DNA from: an uncultured Opitutales bacterium
GTDB taxonomy: Bacteria; Verrucomicrobiota; Verrucomicrobiia; Opitutales; Seribacteraceae
Assembly (NCBI GenBank): GCA_905612515.1
Contig: CAJQSI010000031.1
Span: 1 to 33,577 of the forward strand
Reading direction: 5' to 3'
Length of the DNA: 33,577 bases
Part shown: one piece after another, positions 23,398 to 31,449 of the stretch
Numbering within the stretch: position 1 is the stretch's first letter
Layout of the letters: each line of letters opens with the position of its first letter
Position numbers and translations under genes: made by a program
Notes under the pieces: model-generated
The model's input: only the letters and a program-made list of their open reading frames with translations
Databases searched by the model: none
Told to the model about the DNA's origin: nothing

Positions 23398-24678
23398 CTA
23401 CTCGCGGCCATGAAACTCTTCCTCTTTAGGAAGCGGTGCTACGGCCCAGGTTGCGGGGAAGAAACGCACGATCTTTCCGGGCCTGAAACCTTCCAGAAGA
23501 ATGCCGCATTGCACCTGAATCTGAACTCCACTACATCCGGGGAGCACTGGTGCTTTGCCAATCTTCAGAATGTTACCGCCCTTGCGATCATTAACCTGAT
23601 TGTAACACTGGAGCGATTCGCGAACGACAATGATATTCCCCTTCGGCGCAATGTTTCCCCAATCGTATTCCTTAGTGGGCCAACCAAGCGCTTTGGGATT
23701 AGGATTAGGCAGTTCTTTGAAAAGAACCGGATCGATCGAGTCGAAAAACGTAATCGTGACGACACGCTTTCGATCTTCTACCGCTGTGACAAAACCGGGC
23801 AACCCACGCTCGCGAATGTGACGATGATGACGTTTGAGTTGCTGCGCAGTGGCTACGCCGCGGCTCTCATCGTCCAGCCAGATATCCGTGACTCGGCCCG
23901 GGCCGAAAAGCGTCGCCCAAGTAAGATTCATCTGGACGAGCTGTCCGGGTTCGATGTCTTCGATCGCTCCGAAGCCATCTCCGCGATAAATCATCGTGCT
24001 CTCCATCGGGTCGAAAACCCTCCGCTCGCCGGACGGCTTGCCATCTTTGCCCTGGAGCGTCGCGGTGAGTTTCTTTCCCACGATCTGGTAAGAACGGTCG
24101 GTGAATTCTCCTTCCGTGACGGGGACGGAGGGCTCGATCTTTTCCACTTTCCAGATTTGTGATTTTCGGGCATAGAAGCTGAAATCGTCCTCCAAACGAA
24201 AGCAGCGTGTGAAGTCGACCTCCCCAGAAGGGTTTCCGTGCTTATCCTTCCTCCGCTGGAGCTTCCCGTTTCGTGTTTCCCAAAATCGTTCTTCCTCAGG
24301 TCGAATATAGAACAAACCGTGCAGATGCATCCCAATCGGAATATCGCGCAAGGCAGCCAGCGCGTTTCGGCAATAGATACTTGAATAAGGCAACATCACC
24401 ACATCAATAGCCTCATCCTTTCCTGCGCGGCCATCTTGTCGATCGACGCGAAGTTTCAAAGTGCGTTCTATATGATCGACCCCGATAAGTTCGCCTGCGA
24501 TGTAGTGGGCATACTTTTCCGGAGGGAATTCACCTTTTACGGGTTCGAACCACGGCAGGGTGACGTCTGAATCAGCATCTGTGCGGAACTGGGAGAGTGG
24601 AACTCTCTCCTCCTCTGCAATGACGACGGAAGTCGTGAGCAAAGCCGTAAAGATTAGGCAAGAGGTTTTTCTCTTCAT
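23398..24678 (-). CDS. Secreted protein of unknown function with three repeated beta-rich modules
   Basis: A 426-residue protein with a Sec signal (MKRKTSCLIFTALLTTSVVIA). I do not recognise a named family. It appears to contain three related beta-rich modules, each closing with a 'I-x-x-G-x-x-(hydrophobic)' strand: IPIGMHLHGLFYIRP (about 115-130), IEPGQLVQMNLTWATL (about 240-255) and FRPGKIVRFFPATWAV (about 395-412), each preceded by a strand such as HYIAGELIGVDHIERTLKL or GLPGFVTAVEDRKRVVTI. This suggests OB-like or similar small barrels. It sits mid-operon, 30 bp after the DUF1552 gene and 14 bp before the serine hydrolase. Its last 12 residues recur in a fragment at 19042-19107, evidence of a second, now decayed copy. 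The role is open: binding, structural or a novel hydrolase accessory protein. Confidence 0.85.
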   Translation of the reverse strand: MKRKTSCLIFTALLTTSVVIAEEERVPLSQFRTDADSDVTLPWFEPVKGEFPPEKYAHYIAGELIGVDHIERTLKLRVDRQDGRAGKDEAIDVVMLPYSSIYCRNALAALRDIPIGMHLHGLFYIRPEEERFWETRNGKLQRRKDKHGNPSGEVDFTRCFRLEDDFSFYARKSQIWKVEKIEPSVPVTEGEFTDRSYQIVGKKLTATLQGKDGKPSGERRVFDPMESTMIYRGDGFGAIEDIEPGQLVQMNLTWATLFGPGRVTDIWLDDESRGVATAQQLKRHHRHIRERGLPGFVTAVEDRKRVVTITFFDSIDPVLFKELPNPNPKALGWPTKEYDWGNIAPKGNIIVVRESLQCYNQVNDRKGGNILKIGKAPVLPGCSGVQIQVQCGILLEGFRPGKIVRFFPATWAVAPLPKEEEFHGRE

Positions 24679-24708
24679 TTAGGGCTTCTAGCTTTTAGCG
24701 ACCTGACT

Positions 24709-26070
24709 CTAGGAAACCACTTCGGACATCGTTCTCAGGCTGTCCTGAAATTGATTGGTTTCGACTCCAGTGCGTTGAATCATGGTGAGGAGCAAGTTGC
24801 TCAATCTCGCTTCGACATCAACCGGAGATCCGTGAATCTTGTAGTGCGCGCTCGGCTTATCTACAGTGTATTTCCCAATCTCCGGAAGGTTGTAATCGAC
24901 ATGCTGTCCATGCTTGACACCTAATTTTTTACCCCCCGCGTAAATAGTGGGAAGATTCGCCAAACCGTGACTATGACCATAGGACATGCCACTACCCCAA
25001 AGCACCTGAGTCGTATCCAGGAGGCACCCTTCTTCGTCGCTATTTTCCTTAAGTTGGCTAAGGAAATAACTCAGTTGCTCGACCAGAAAGGTATCGGTCT
25101 GGGTGAGGCGGCGAAGTTGCTCCGGATCTCCGTTGTGATGGGAAAGCTGATGACGACCCTGTGAAATACCGATGTCAGGAATTGCTCCGCCATTGGACTC
25201 GCTGCAAATCATGCAAGTGATCACCCGAGTCATGTCGGTACGCAGGGCCAACACCATCAAGTCGTAAAAGAGGCGGTGATACATCTGCACCTGGCTTTTG
25301 TTCAGTTGCCGAGTGAAGCGATCCGACTCCGATTTCTTGATCTCCGGTTTTGGCACCTCGAGCCAAGCATCCGCTCGTTCTGTTCGCACTTCGACCTGAC
25401 GAACGGCAGTGAGGTATTCGTCGAGCTTGGTGCGATCTTCGGAACCGAACTGTTGATTGACCCGTTTGGCGTCACTCAACACCGCGTCAAGAATGCTACC
25501 GCGACGAGCCAGACGGCGACGAACCACTTCTTTGCCTCCGCGTTCCTCTCCAAACATCCGATTGAAGATAGATTTCACATTATGTTCAGCCGGCAGCTGA
25601 ATCCCATCACGAGACCATGCCAAGGAACTACCTTCGACTGCCATCTCCAGAGATGGGAAGCGGGTGAATTTGCCCTGAGCTTCAGCCATGATCTGATCAG
25701 CCGAGACGGTATTGCGAAAGGCGCCACCGTTGGCCGGAACTTTTTCACCTGTGAGCCAGATCTTTTCGCAATTGTGATGAGCCTGTGACTTTGGATGGTG
25801 GAGTCCACTAATCGGTGAGACTTCGGCCCGATGCACCTCCAATGACTTCATTGGTGAGGTGAATTCGTAATCTGCTCCCGCCTTTTCGATCTGCCATGTC
25901 AGGGTGTTGACGCCATTGGGAATATAAAGAAACACACTGCGTTTCGGTGAAGTCGGTTTCGGGAAACCTGGTGCGCCCATGCAATTCAAGACAGGCAACG
26001 CGATACTTGCTCCAATCCCACGCAACATGTGGCGGCGACTGAGATGCCATTTATTAGTTTGAATATTCAT
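24709..26070 (-). CDS. Tat-exported DUF1552 protein
   Basis: A 453-residue DUF1552 member, a PVC family of unknown activity usually encoded beside DUF1592-type cytochromes. The start is the ATG at 26068-26070: it is preceded by AAAAGGAA at a good Shine-Dalgarno distance (GGAA at 26079-26082) and begins a twin-arginine signal ([18 protein letters not shown]). The frame extends 43 codons further into the upstream gene without signal features. Family blocks: [18 protein letters not shown] near 45, [20 protein letters not shown] near 95, [20 protein letters not shown] near 300, and [20 protein letters not shown] near 370, with several histidines that may bind metal. It is 16 bp downstream of the DUF1592 gene and clearly in the same operon. 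It parallels DUF1501 in the neighbouring unit: both are Tat proteins paired with a Sec-exported CxxCH protein. Confidence 0.92.
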   Translation of the reverse strand: MNIQTNKWHLSRRHMLRGIGASIALPVLNCMGAPGFPKPTSPKRSVFLYIPNGVNTLTWQIEKAGADYEFTSPMKSLEVHRAEVSPISGLHHPKSQAHHNCEKIWLTGEKVPANGGAFRNTVSADQIMAEAQGKFTRFPSLEMAVEGSSLAWSRDGIQLPAEHNVKSIFNRMFGEERGGKEVVRRRLARRGSILDAVLSDAKRVNQQFGSEDRTKLDEYLTAVRQVEVRTERADAWLEVPKPEIKKSESDRFTRQLNKSQVQMYHRLFYDLMVLALRTDMTRVITCMICSESNGGAIPDIGISQGRHQLSHHNGDPEQLRRLTQTDTFLVEQLSYFLSQLKENSDEEGCLLDTTQVLWGSGMSYGHSHGLANLPTIYAGGKKLGVKHGQHVDYNLPEIGKYTVDKPSAHYKIHGSPVDVEARLSNLLLTMIQRTGVETNQFQDSLRTMSEVVS

Positions 26071-26086
26071 GAGTAAGTTCCTTTTG

Positions 26087-28522
26087 CTATCTTTTCTGGA
26101 AAAGTTCCGAAAGCACGAAGGCTTCCACAATGTCTTTGACGCGGTAATCTTTTTCGCGGCCGATCTTCGTGATTGCCTCCAGTTCGTCGCGATCCTCAAA
26201 AGTCACCGTTCGGCGCAATCCATAGATCGCGAGTTTCTCGGTAAACGCTTCATTGAACGCATCCAGGTCGTCCATTAATAATTGCTTGAATTCTTTTGCG
26301 TTATTAAATTTCCGCCCATCGGGCAGTTCACCACTGGCATCGACCAAGGGATCATCGCCCATACCGGACACTTGCTCATGCGTACGCCATTCGCCAATCG
26401 CGTTGTAGTTGTCAAATGCCAAGCCTAATGGATCGATCTTGCGATGGCAGGATGCGCAACTAGGATTGCGTTTGTGGGCGTCCAACTTCATTCGCAAAGT
26501 CGCTTTCGGTGAATCCACCGGAGTCGGATTGATAGGTTCCACGTTTGCCGGAGGCGGAGGCGGCGTTTTCCCCAGAATTGCCTCCGATAGCCAGGCACCC
26601 CGATGAACGGGACGATGTCGAGTGCCATCGGATGTTAAAGAAAGAACCGAAGCGTGGGTCAACAACCCTCCTCGATGCTCTTCCGGCTTGAGCAAGACCC
26701 GTTGGAATTGATCCTTGGTGATATCAGGCACTCCATAAAACTTGGCCAGGCGCGGGTTCATCATCGTCCAGTCCGAATCAATGAATTCACGCAACGTCAG
26801 ACCCTTATCCAAGACCTCCTTGAAGTAAGCCTGCGACTCGCCGATCATGCTCTCTTCCAAATGTTGATCGTAGTTCGGGTAAATCTTCTTATCAGGGGCA
26901 AACATCCCGACTTTACGCAAATGCAACCACTGCTTGGTAAATGATTTAGTGAACCGCACGGACCGGAGATCCGCCAACAAACGAACCACCTGTCGTTGCA
27001 ACTCAATCCGATCACGCAGCTTACCCTTTTCAGCGAGAGCGAACAATTCCTCGTCCGGCATCGTGCTCCAAAGAAGATAAGATAGGCGCGAGGCAATTTC
27101 CCAATCGTTAAGAGTGTGCCTTTCGGCGTGTTCATCCCCTTCGGCAATAAAAAGAAAGCTCTTTGAAGACAAAACTGCAGTCATCGCCGTTTTTACTGCG
27201 TCCCTAAACTTTTCTCCCGCAGCGACTTCGGCCTCGACGATGCGGAAAAAGCCATCCAGCTCACCCTTGTAGAGTGGGCGACGGAAGGCACGCTTGGCCA
27301 TGGCTCCAAGTCCGGCGCGGACTTGCGCCAAGCTTCCCTCCTCACTTGCCATATATGTCTTACGAAAATGTTTTACCTGCTCCGATATAATCGGGCCGCG
27401 CACCGACATGGAATCCATAATCAACACAGAGTGCAGCGGTTCGCCATCATCACTAATGATCTTCATCTGCCACGGCATACGCTCTTCCGCAAAGCTGACG
27501 AACGGTTTGCGCCCATGGCGCGCTGAGCGGTGAGTTTTATTGAGATAATTGGCATTGTTCAGCAAATGAATGCCATTCCCCCTGCTCGATGGAAAGTGAG
27601 CCAGAAAACTGACCGTGACCGGTTTGCCTTCCGGAGCAATGACGTCTTGTTCGAACAACACACGATCGAGATCCGGAGAATATGCCTGAAACCGGGGAGC
27701 AGCCTGATCTGCCGCCTTGAGTCCACTCATGGTGTAACTGATTTCGTAGATACCGGGACCGGGGTACGGGGTCTCCCTGGACCAGGGAGCACCTCCATGG
27801 TGCAGGTCGCTCGCCCATAACAGCTTTCGCGCCTTGTCAATCTGGCCAGCTTTGGACAGACGCTCATAGTGTGGATGGTTAGGTGCGATGTTCTCCATCC
27901 GCTTACTGCCCTCGATATACGAAATCGGCTTCTCGGGATACGCCTCACTCAGCACGATCTCCGCAGCAGTGATATATTTTTCCACATGCGTGGGGGACAA
28001 CGTCAGGATGGAACCCAAGCGCTCAAAACCATTCCACTCCGGGTCTTCCAACAATCCGCCCGGATCCGAGGCGTCGTATTGTACCCCAATTAGGTCGTAT
28101 ATGGTGTTGACGTATTCCTCCCTGGTCAAGCGATTGTAGGAGACACGGTCCCGCTTGGCCATACGAGCGGTCTCACCTTCCTTAATTCGTGCAGACAGCC
28201 ACTCCACAATCACCGCCCCTTGCTCGGCAGTTGGGCGCTTCTTTTCCTTCTCCGGCGGCATTTCACCTGAGCTGATCCGCTCCATTACCTCCGCCCAAAG
28301 CAATGTGTCCTTGGTTCCAACTTCATGAGATAAATCATCGATCCGGAAATCCCCCTTCTGCTTCTTTTCCCCATGGCACCGGAAGCAATGTTCTTTGAAA
28401 AAAGGCAACGCTTCTTTGTTGAACACATCTACCCGTGCAGACTCGTCTGCCTCCAAGCAGGGCACGTTTGACCCAAAAGCGACGCTCACAAGTACCAGAC
28501 TATATCTAAAATGCAAAATCAT
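26087..28522 (-). CDS. Secreted planctomycete-type cytochrome: PSCyt1 + DUF1587/1595/1592/1588/1585
   Basis: First gene of the five-gene operon; 811 residues with an N-terminal Sec-like signal ([20 protein letters not shown]). The PSCyt1-type haem domain has C46-F-R-C49-H50 with the downstream GEMPP loop. Then come DUF1587 ([20 protein letters not shown], about 125-145), a central region that includes a probable carbohydrate-binding-like segment ([13 protein letters not shown]), DUF1595 (about 405-465), DUF1592 ([15 protein letters not shown], about 480-610), DUF1588 ([18 protein letters not shown], about 628-720) with C689-A-S-C692-H693, and DUF1585 at the C-terminus. Domain order is the standard full-length one and nothing is missing. 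Two haem motifs imply periplasmic electron transfer, but the substrate is not known for any member. No convincing promoter was found upstream. Confidence 0.93.
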   Translation of the reverse strand: MILHFRYSLVLVSVAFGSNVPCLEADESARVDVFNKEALPFFKEHCFRCHGEKKQKGDFRIDDLSHEVGTKDTLLWAEVMERISSGEMPPEKEKKRPTAEQGAVIVEWLSARIKEGETARMAKRDRVSYNRLTREEYVNTIYDLIGVQYDASDPGGLLEDPEWNGFERLGSILTLSPTHVEKYITAAEIVLSEAYPEKPISYIEGSKRMENIAPNHPHYERLSKAGQIDKARKLLWASDLHHGGAPWSRETPYPGPGIYEISYTMSGLKAADQAAPRFQAYSPDLDRVLFEQDVIAPEGKPVTVSFLAHFPSSRGNGIHLLNNANYLNKTHRSARHGRKPFVSFAEERMPWQMKIISDDGEPLHSVLIMDSMSVRGPIISEQVKHFRKTYMASEEGSLAQVRAGLGAMAKRAFRRPLYKGELDGFFRIVEAEVAAGEKFRDAVKTAMTAVLSSKSFLFIAEGDEHAERHTLNDWEIASRLSYLLWSTMPDEELFALAEKGKLRDRIELQRQVVRLLADLRSVRFTKSFTKQWLHLRKVGMFAPDKKIYPNYDQHLEESMIGESQAYFKEVLDKGLTLREFIDSDWTMMNPRLAKFYGVPDITKDQFQRVLLKPEEHRGGLLTHASVLSLTSDGTRHRPVHRGAWLSEAILGKTPPPPPANVEPINPTPVDSPKATLRMKLDAHKRNPSCASCHRKIDPLGLAFDNYNAIGEWRTHEQVSGMGDDPLVDASGELPDGRKFNNAKEFKQLLMDDLDAFNEAFTEKLAIYGLRRTVTFEDRDELEAITKIGREKDYRVKDIVEAFVLSELFQKR

Positions 28523-29122
28523 GATCCACTGTTAACGGTAAAAGCAAATAACGAAGAAACAAAGTAATGAGACATACCATTAAATCAGGAGTCAAATCTC
28601 ATTGCCAACAGCAACAGAATTCAAAGTTCAAATACGATATAAATTCGACGCCATCAATCTCTAATGGGATTTCCTGGATATGAACAAGCAACAGGTCTTA
28701 AGGAAAAGACCAGAGGAAACTACAGAACTTACTTAGAACTTGTAAAAAACACTCGAAATCTACTTTCCTTGTAGGACTGAGGTAGCAAAGGGCTAGTACT
28801 TTGAGTTGCAATGCCAGTGCTTAAGCTGCTTGTAAATGTTTTGATGGAATGGACGCCCGCACCGAGAAAAGTCGACAGTAGGGAGTCCATTCCAATAGCA
28901 AAACGTAGCATATGTTTCACCTCAGAAGATTTTTTTCATGTTGATGCATCACACAAGACTATCAAACAACGACGTATGGGTTGGAGAACAAATCATATTT
29001 AATGAAAATTAGAGTTGAATAAAATGCTATATCGACTTGAAGAAAGGTAAAAGAGGTTTCCCCGAAAGAACGAACAAAATTCGACTCCTCTGCAAACCTT
29101 TCTAAACCAGTGAAGATACATT
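28523..29122. other. A/T-rich intergenic region between divergent genes, with one gene remnant
   Basis: This 600-bp gap separates the minus-strand DUF1592 operon from the plus-strand peptidase and must hold both promoters, but no box pair matching the TTGACC-16-TAGGGT type was found on either strand. It is visibly richer in A and T than the genes to the left of 18 kb. The only coding-like content is the decayed ORF at 28729-28920. No tRNA or recognisable RNA was seen. Confidence 0.5.
28729..28920 (-). pseudogene. Decayed N-terminus resembling the LamG/DUF1549 gene signal peptide
   Basis: A 63-codon minus-strand ORF starting at a GTG (28920), preceded by an AGGTG. Its first 22 codons align without gaps to the start of the gene at 15671-18961: K, L, A-I-G-M, S-L-L and G-A-G are shared at the same positions, and 15 nucleotides (TTGCTATTGGAATGG) are identical. 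Beyond about residue 24 the resemblance ends and the ORF stops. It is probably the leftover 5' end of a paralogue whose body was deleted. A small independently secreted peptide is the alternative. Confidence 0.5.
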
Positions 29123-31408
29123 ATGAAGAATCCTTTGCGGAAAATATTTCAGCCGCATAACTACGTTTCATTGGCAACACTGGCATGCGCAACCAACTTC
29201 TGCCTAACCGAAAAGGCCCACGCAGCAAACGTCTACAAGAGTCGCATTAGTCCCCAGTGGTCAGTCGACGGTTCTCATTTTTGGTATCGCAACGACCTTC
29301 CGCAAGGAACTCGAAGATTCGTGTTGGTCGACCTGAGGAAAGGTGTCCGCGAAGAAGCCTTCGACCATGAGCGTCTGGCAAAAGCACTTCTGGCGACAGG
29401 CGTCAAGGGGGTGAAGGCGAACAGTTTGCCTGTGAATCAACTACATTTCGACACTTCCGAAAACCTCGCATATTTCCAAGCGAAAGGACTTCACTTCCAA
29501 TGGAATCGAAAAACGAAAAAGCTTACGAAAACAGAAGCCAAAGCCATTCCCAAAACCTCGTATTCAACAAACAAGCCAACCGAGCGGGAACCGAAACCCA
29601 AGCCCAAGCAATACCGACCTAGTCGCAACGTTTCGCCCGACGGAAAGTGGAAAGCTTTCATCAAGGATCACAACGTTTTCGTAAGGTCCACCAAGGGCGA
29701 AGAGGAAATTCAACTGAGCAAGGATGGTAAATCGGACAACAGCTACCAAGGGCCATTTTGGTCATCGAATTCGAATAACTTGATTTCTTTTCGCGTTCAA
29801 CCGGGCAAAGTGAGCGAAGTTCATCTCGTCGCATCATCACCGAAAGGTGGCGGAAGGGCCAAACTCCACACCCGCAAATATCCGCTACCCGGCGACAAGT
29901 TCACGAAGCATGAGCTGAACTGGTTCGACCTAGAAGCCAAAATCAATGACGGACAAGACAACAAGAAGCACCATCTTAAACCTCAGGTTGGCTTAATAGA
30001 CTTTGGTTGGCCCAACTTGCGCTGGACTCCTGATGGACGCTATGCCCGCTACCGCAAAGTCGACCGAGGTCACCAGCGACTTAGACTCATTGAAGTGGAT
30101 ACCTTCACGGGAAAAACCCGCGACCTAATAGACGAGAAAAGCGAGACCTTTATCTGGACTGAACACCCAAAAGACCTCGGCGTGCCTTTGGTCAATTGGC
30201 TAACAAAAACCAATGAAATCATTTACGTCTCCGAAAAGGACGGATGGAGACATCTTCACCTCATCGACGTCGACTCAGGTAAAATCAAAAACCCAATAAC
30301 AAAGGGGGACTTCGTCGTCCGTTACGTCGACAAGATCGACGAAGACAAGCGGCAGGTATGGTTTCGTGGGTCAGGACGAAACTCAGGTCAGGACCCATAC
30401 CTAATCCACTACTATCGGGTCAACTTCGACGGCAGTGGATTCACTGCGCTGACCGAGGGCGACGGATACCACAAGATTCAATACTCCCCCGATCAAAAAT
30501 TCATCATCGACAGTTATTCCCGCGTCGACATGGCGCCTGTCCACGAATTACGGCGTGTATCGAATGGCAAACTGGTCTGCGAACTGGAAAAGGCCGACAC
30601 CTCCGAAATCGAGGCTGAGGGTTGGGAAGCGCCGGAAGTCTTCTCTGCCAAGGGTCGGGACGGCAAGACCGACATTTGGGGAATCGTCTGTCGCCCCCGC
30701 GATTTCGACCCCGGCAAGAAATACCCGATTCTCGAGGCAATGTACGCCGGCCCCCATGATTCATACGTACCCAAGCAATTCAGCGAGGGATCGCGCTACT
30801 CATCTTGGACCGATATGGGATTCATTGTAGTCAAGATCGACGGCATGGGGACGGCTAATCGTTCCAAGGCCTTTCATGACGTGTGCTGGCACAACCTAAA
30901 GGACGCCGGTTTCCCTGATCGCATCCTCTGGCACAAGGCCTACGCCGAGAAAAATCCTTGGTACGACATTACCCGTGTTGGAATTTACGGCGGATCGGCA
31001 GGAGGCCAAAGCTCGACGGGCGCCCTACTCTTCCACCCGGATTTCTACAAGGTCGCAGTTTCGTCCTGTGGTTGCCACGACAACCGCATGGACAAGGCAT
31101 CTTGGAACGAGCAATGGATGGGTTATCCCGTAGGTCCTCACTATGCCGAATCATCCAATATCGACAACGCCCACAGACTTAAGGGCAAACTGCTTCTGAT
31201 CGTAGGCGAACTCGACAAAAACGTACCCCCGGAATCCACCTACCGACTCGTCGATGCCCTCATCAAGGCAAACAAGGACTTCGACTTCATCATGATTCCC
31301 GGTGCCGGCCACGGTGGAGATGGTCGCCACGGACATCGTCGTCGGGTCGAGTTCTTCCGTAAATACCTGTTGGGTCTCGAGCCACCCAACTGGAACGCTT
31401 CACGGTAA
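29123..31408 (+). CDS. Secreted S9-family serine peptidase (prolyl oligopeptidase/DPP IV-like)
   Basis: A 761-residue exported peptidase. An atypically long N-terminal signal (residues 1-34, hydrophobic core [13 protein letters not shown], ending KAHAA) precedes a DPP IV-type beta-propeller (about 40-500; [40 protein letters not shown]). The C-terminal alpha/beta-hydrolase has the triad S625 in [11 protein letters not shown]698 in GELDKNV and H730 in GAGHGGDG. The nucleophile motif is GGSAGG rather than the GWSYGG of classical DPP IV. A stretch around residues 143-165 is rich in Lys/Pro/Glu and may be a linker insertion. It probably trims peptides in the periplasm or outside the cell. It is divergent from the DUF1592 operon, with a 600-bp gap, and convergent with the right-edge gene. 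No strong promoter was identified. Confidence 0.9.
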   Translation: MKNPLRKIFQPHNYVSLATLACATNFCLTEKAHAANVYKSRISPQWSVDGSHFWYRNDLPQGTRRFVLVDLRKGVREEAFDHERLAKALLATGVKGVKANSLPVNQLHFDTSENLAYFQAKGLHFQWNRKTKKLTKTEAKAIPKTSYSTNKPTEREPKPKPKQYRPSRNVSPDGKWKAFIKDHNVFVRSTKGEEEIQLSKDGKSDNSYQGPFWSSNSNNLISFRVQPGKVSEVHLVASSPKGGGRAKLHTRKYPLPGDKFTKHELNWFDLEAKINDGQDNKKHHLKPQVGLIDFGWPNLRWTPDGRYARYRKVDRGHQRLRLIEVDTFTGKTRDLIDEKSETFIWTEHPKDLGVPLVNWLTKTNEIIYVSEKDGWRHLHLIDVDSGKIKNPITKGDFVVRYVDKIDEDKRQVWFRGSGRNSGQDPYLIHYYRVNFDGSGFTALTEGDGYHKIQYSPDQKFIIDSYSRVDMAPVHELRRVSNGKLVCELEKADTSEIEAEGWEAPEVFSAKGRDGKTDIWGIVCRPRDFDPGKKYPILEAMYAGPHDSYVPKQFSEGSRYSSWTDMGFIVVKIDGMGTANRSKAFHDVCWHNLKDAGFPDRILWHKAYAEKNPWYDITRVGIYGGSAGGQSSTGALLFHPDFYKVAVSSCGCHDNRMDKASWNEQWMGYPVGPHYAESSNIDNAHRLKGKLLLIVGELDKNVPPESTYRLVDALIKANKDFDFIMIPGAGHGGDGRHGHRRRVEFFRKYLLGLEPPNWNASR

Positions 31409-31412
31409 ACAA

Positions 31413-31441
31413 GAAAAACGGGATTGGCGCCAGCGAACCCG
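31413..31441 (-). terminator. Rho-independent terminator for the prenyltransferase-repeat gene
   Basis: On the minus strand, just after the stop at 31450, CGGGTT...AATCCCG forms an interrupted hairpin (arms 31441-31438 and 31422-31419 with inner GC/GC pairs), followed by TTTTTC at 31418-31413. The hairpin also lies 10 bp past the convergent peptidase stop, but on that strand there is no T-run. Confidence 0.55.
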
Positions 31442-31449
31442 ATGGCGAA

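Noticed and set aside
23329-24162. 277-codon plus-strand ORF
   Set aside because: Mostly antisense to the operon's unknown secreted protein, whose signal peptide and operon spacing mark the minus strand as coding.
26071-26199. 43-residue N-terminal extension of the DUF1552 protein
   Set aside because: It lies wholly inside the DUF1592 coding sequence, while the ATG at 26070 has a good Shine-Dalgarno sequence and starts a Tat signal.
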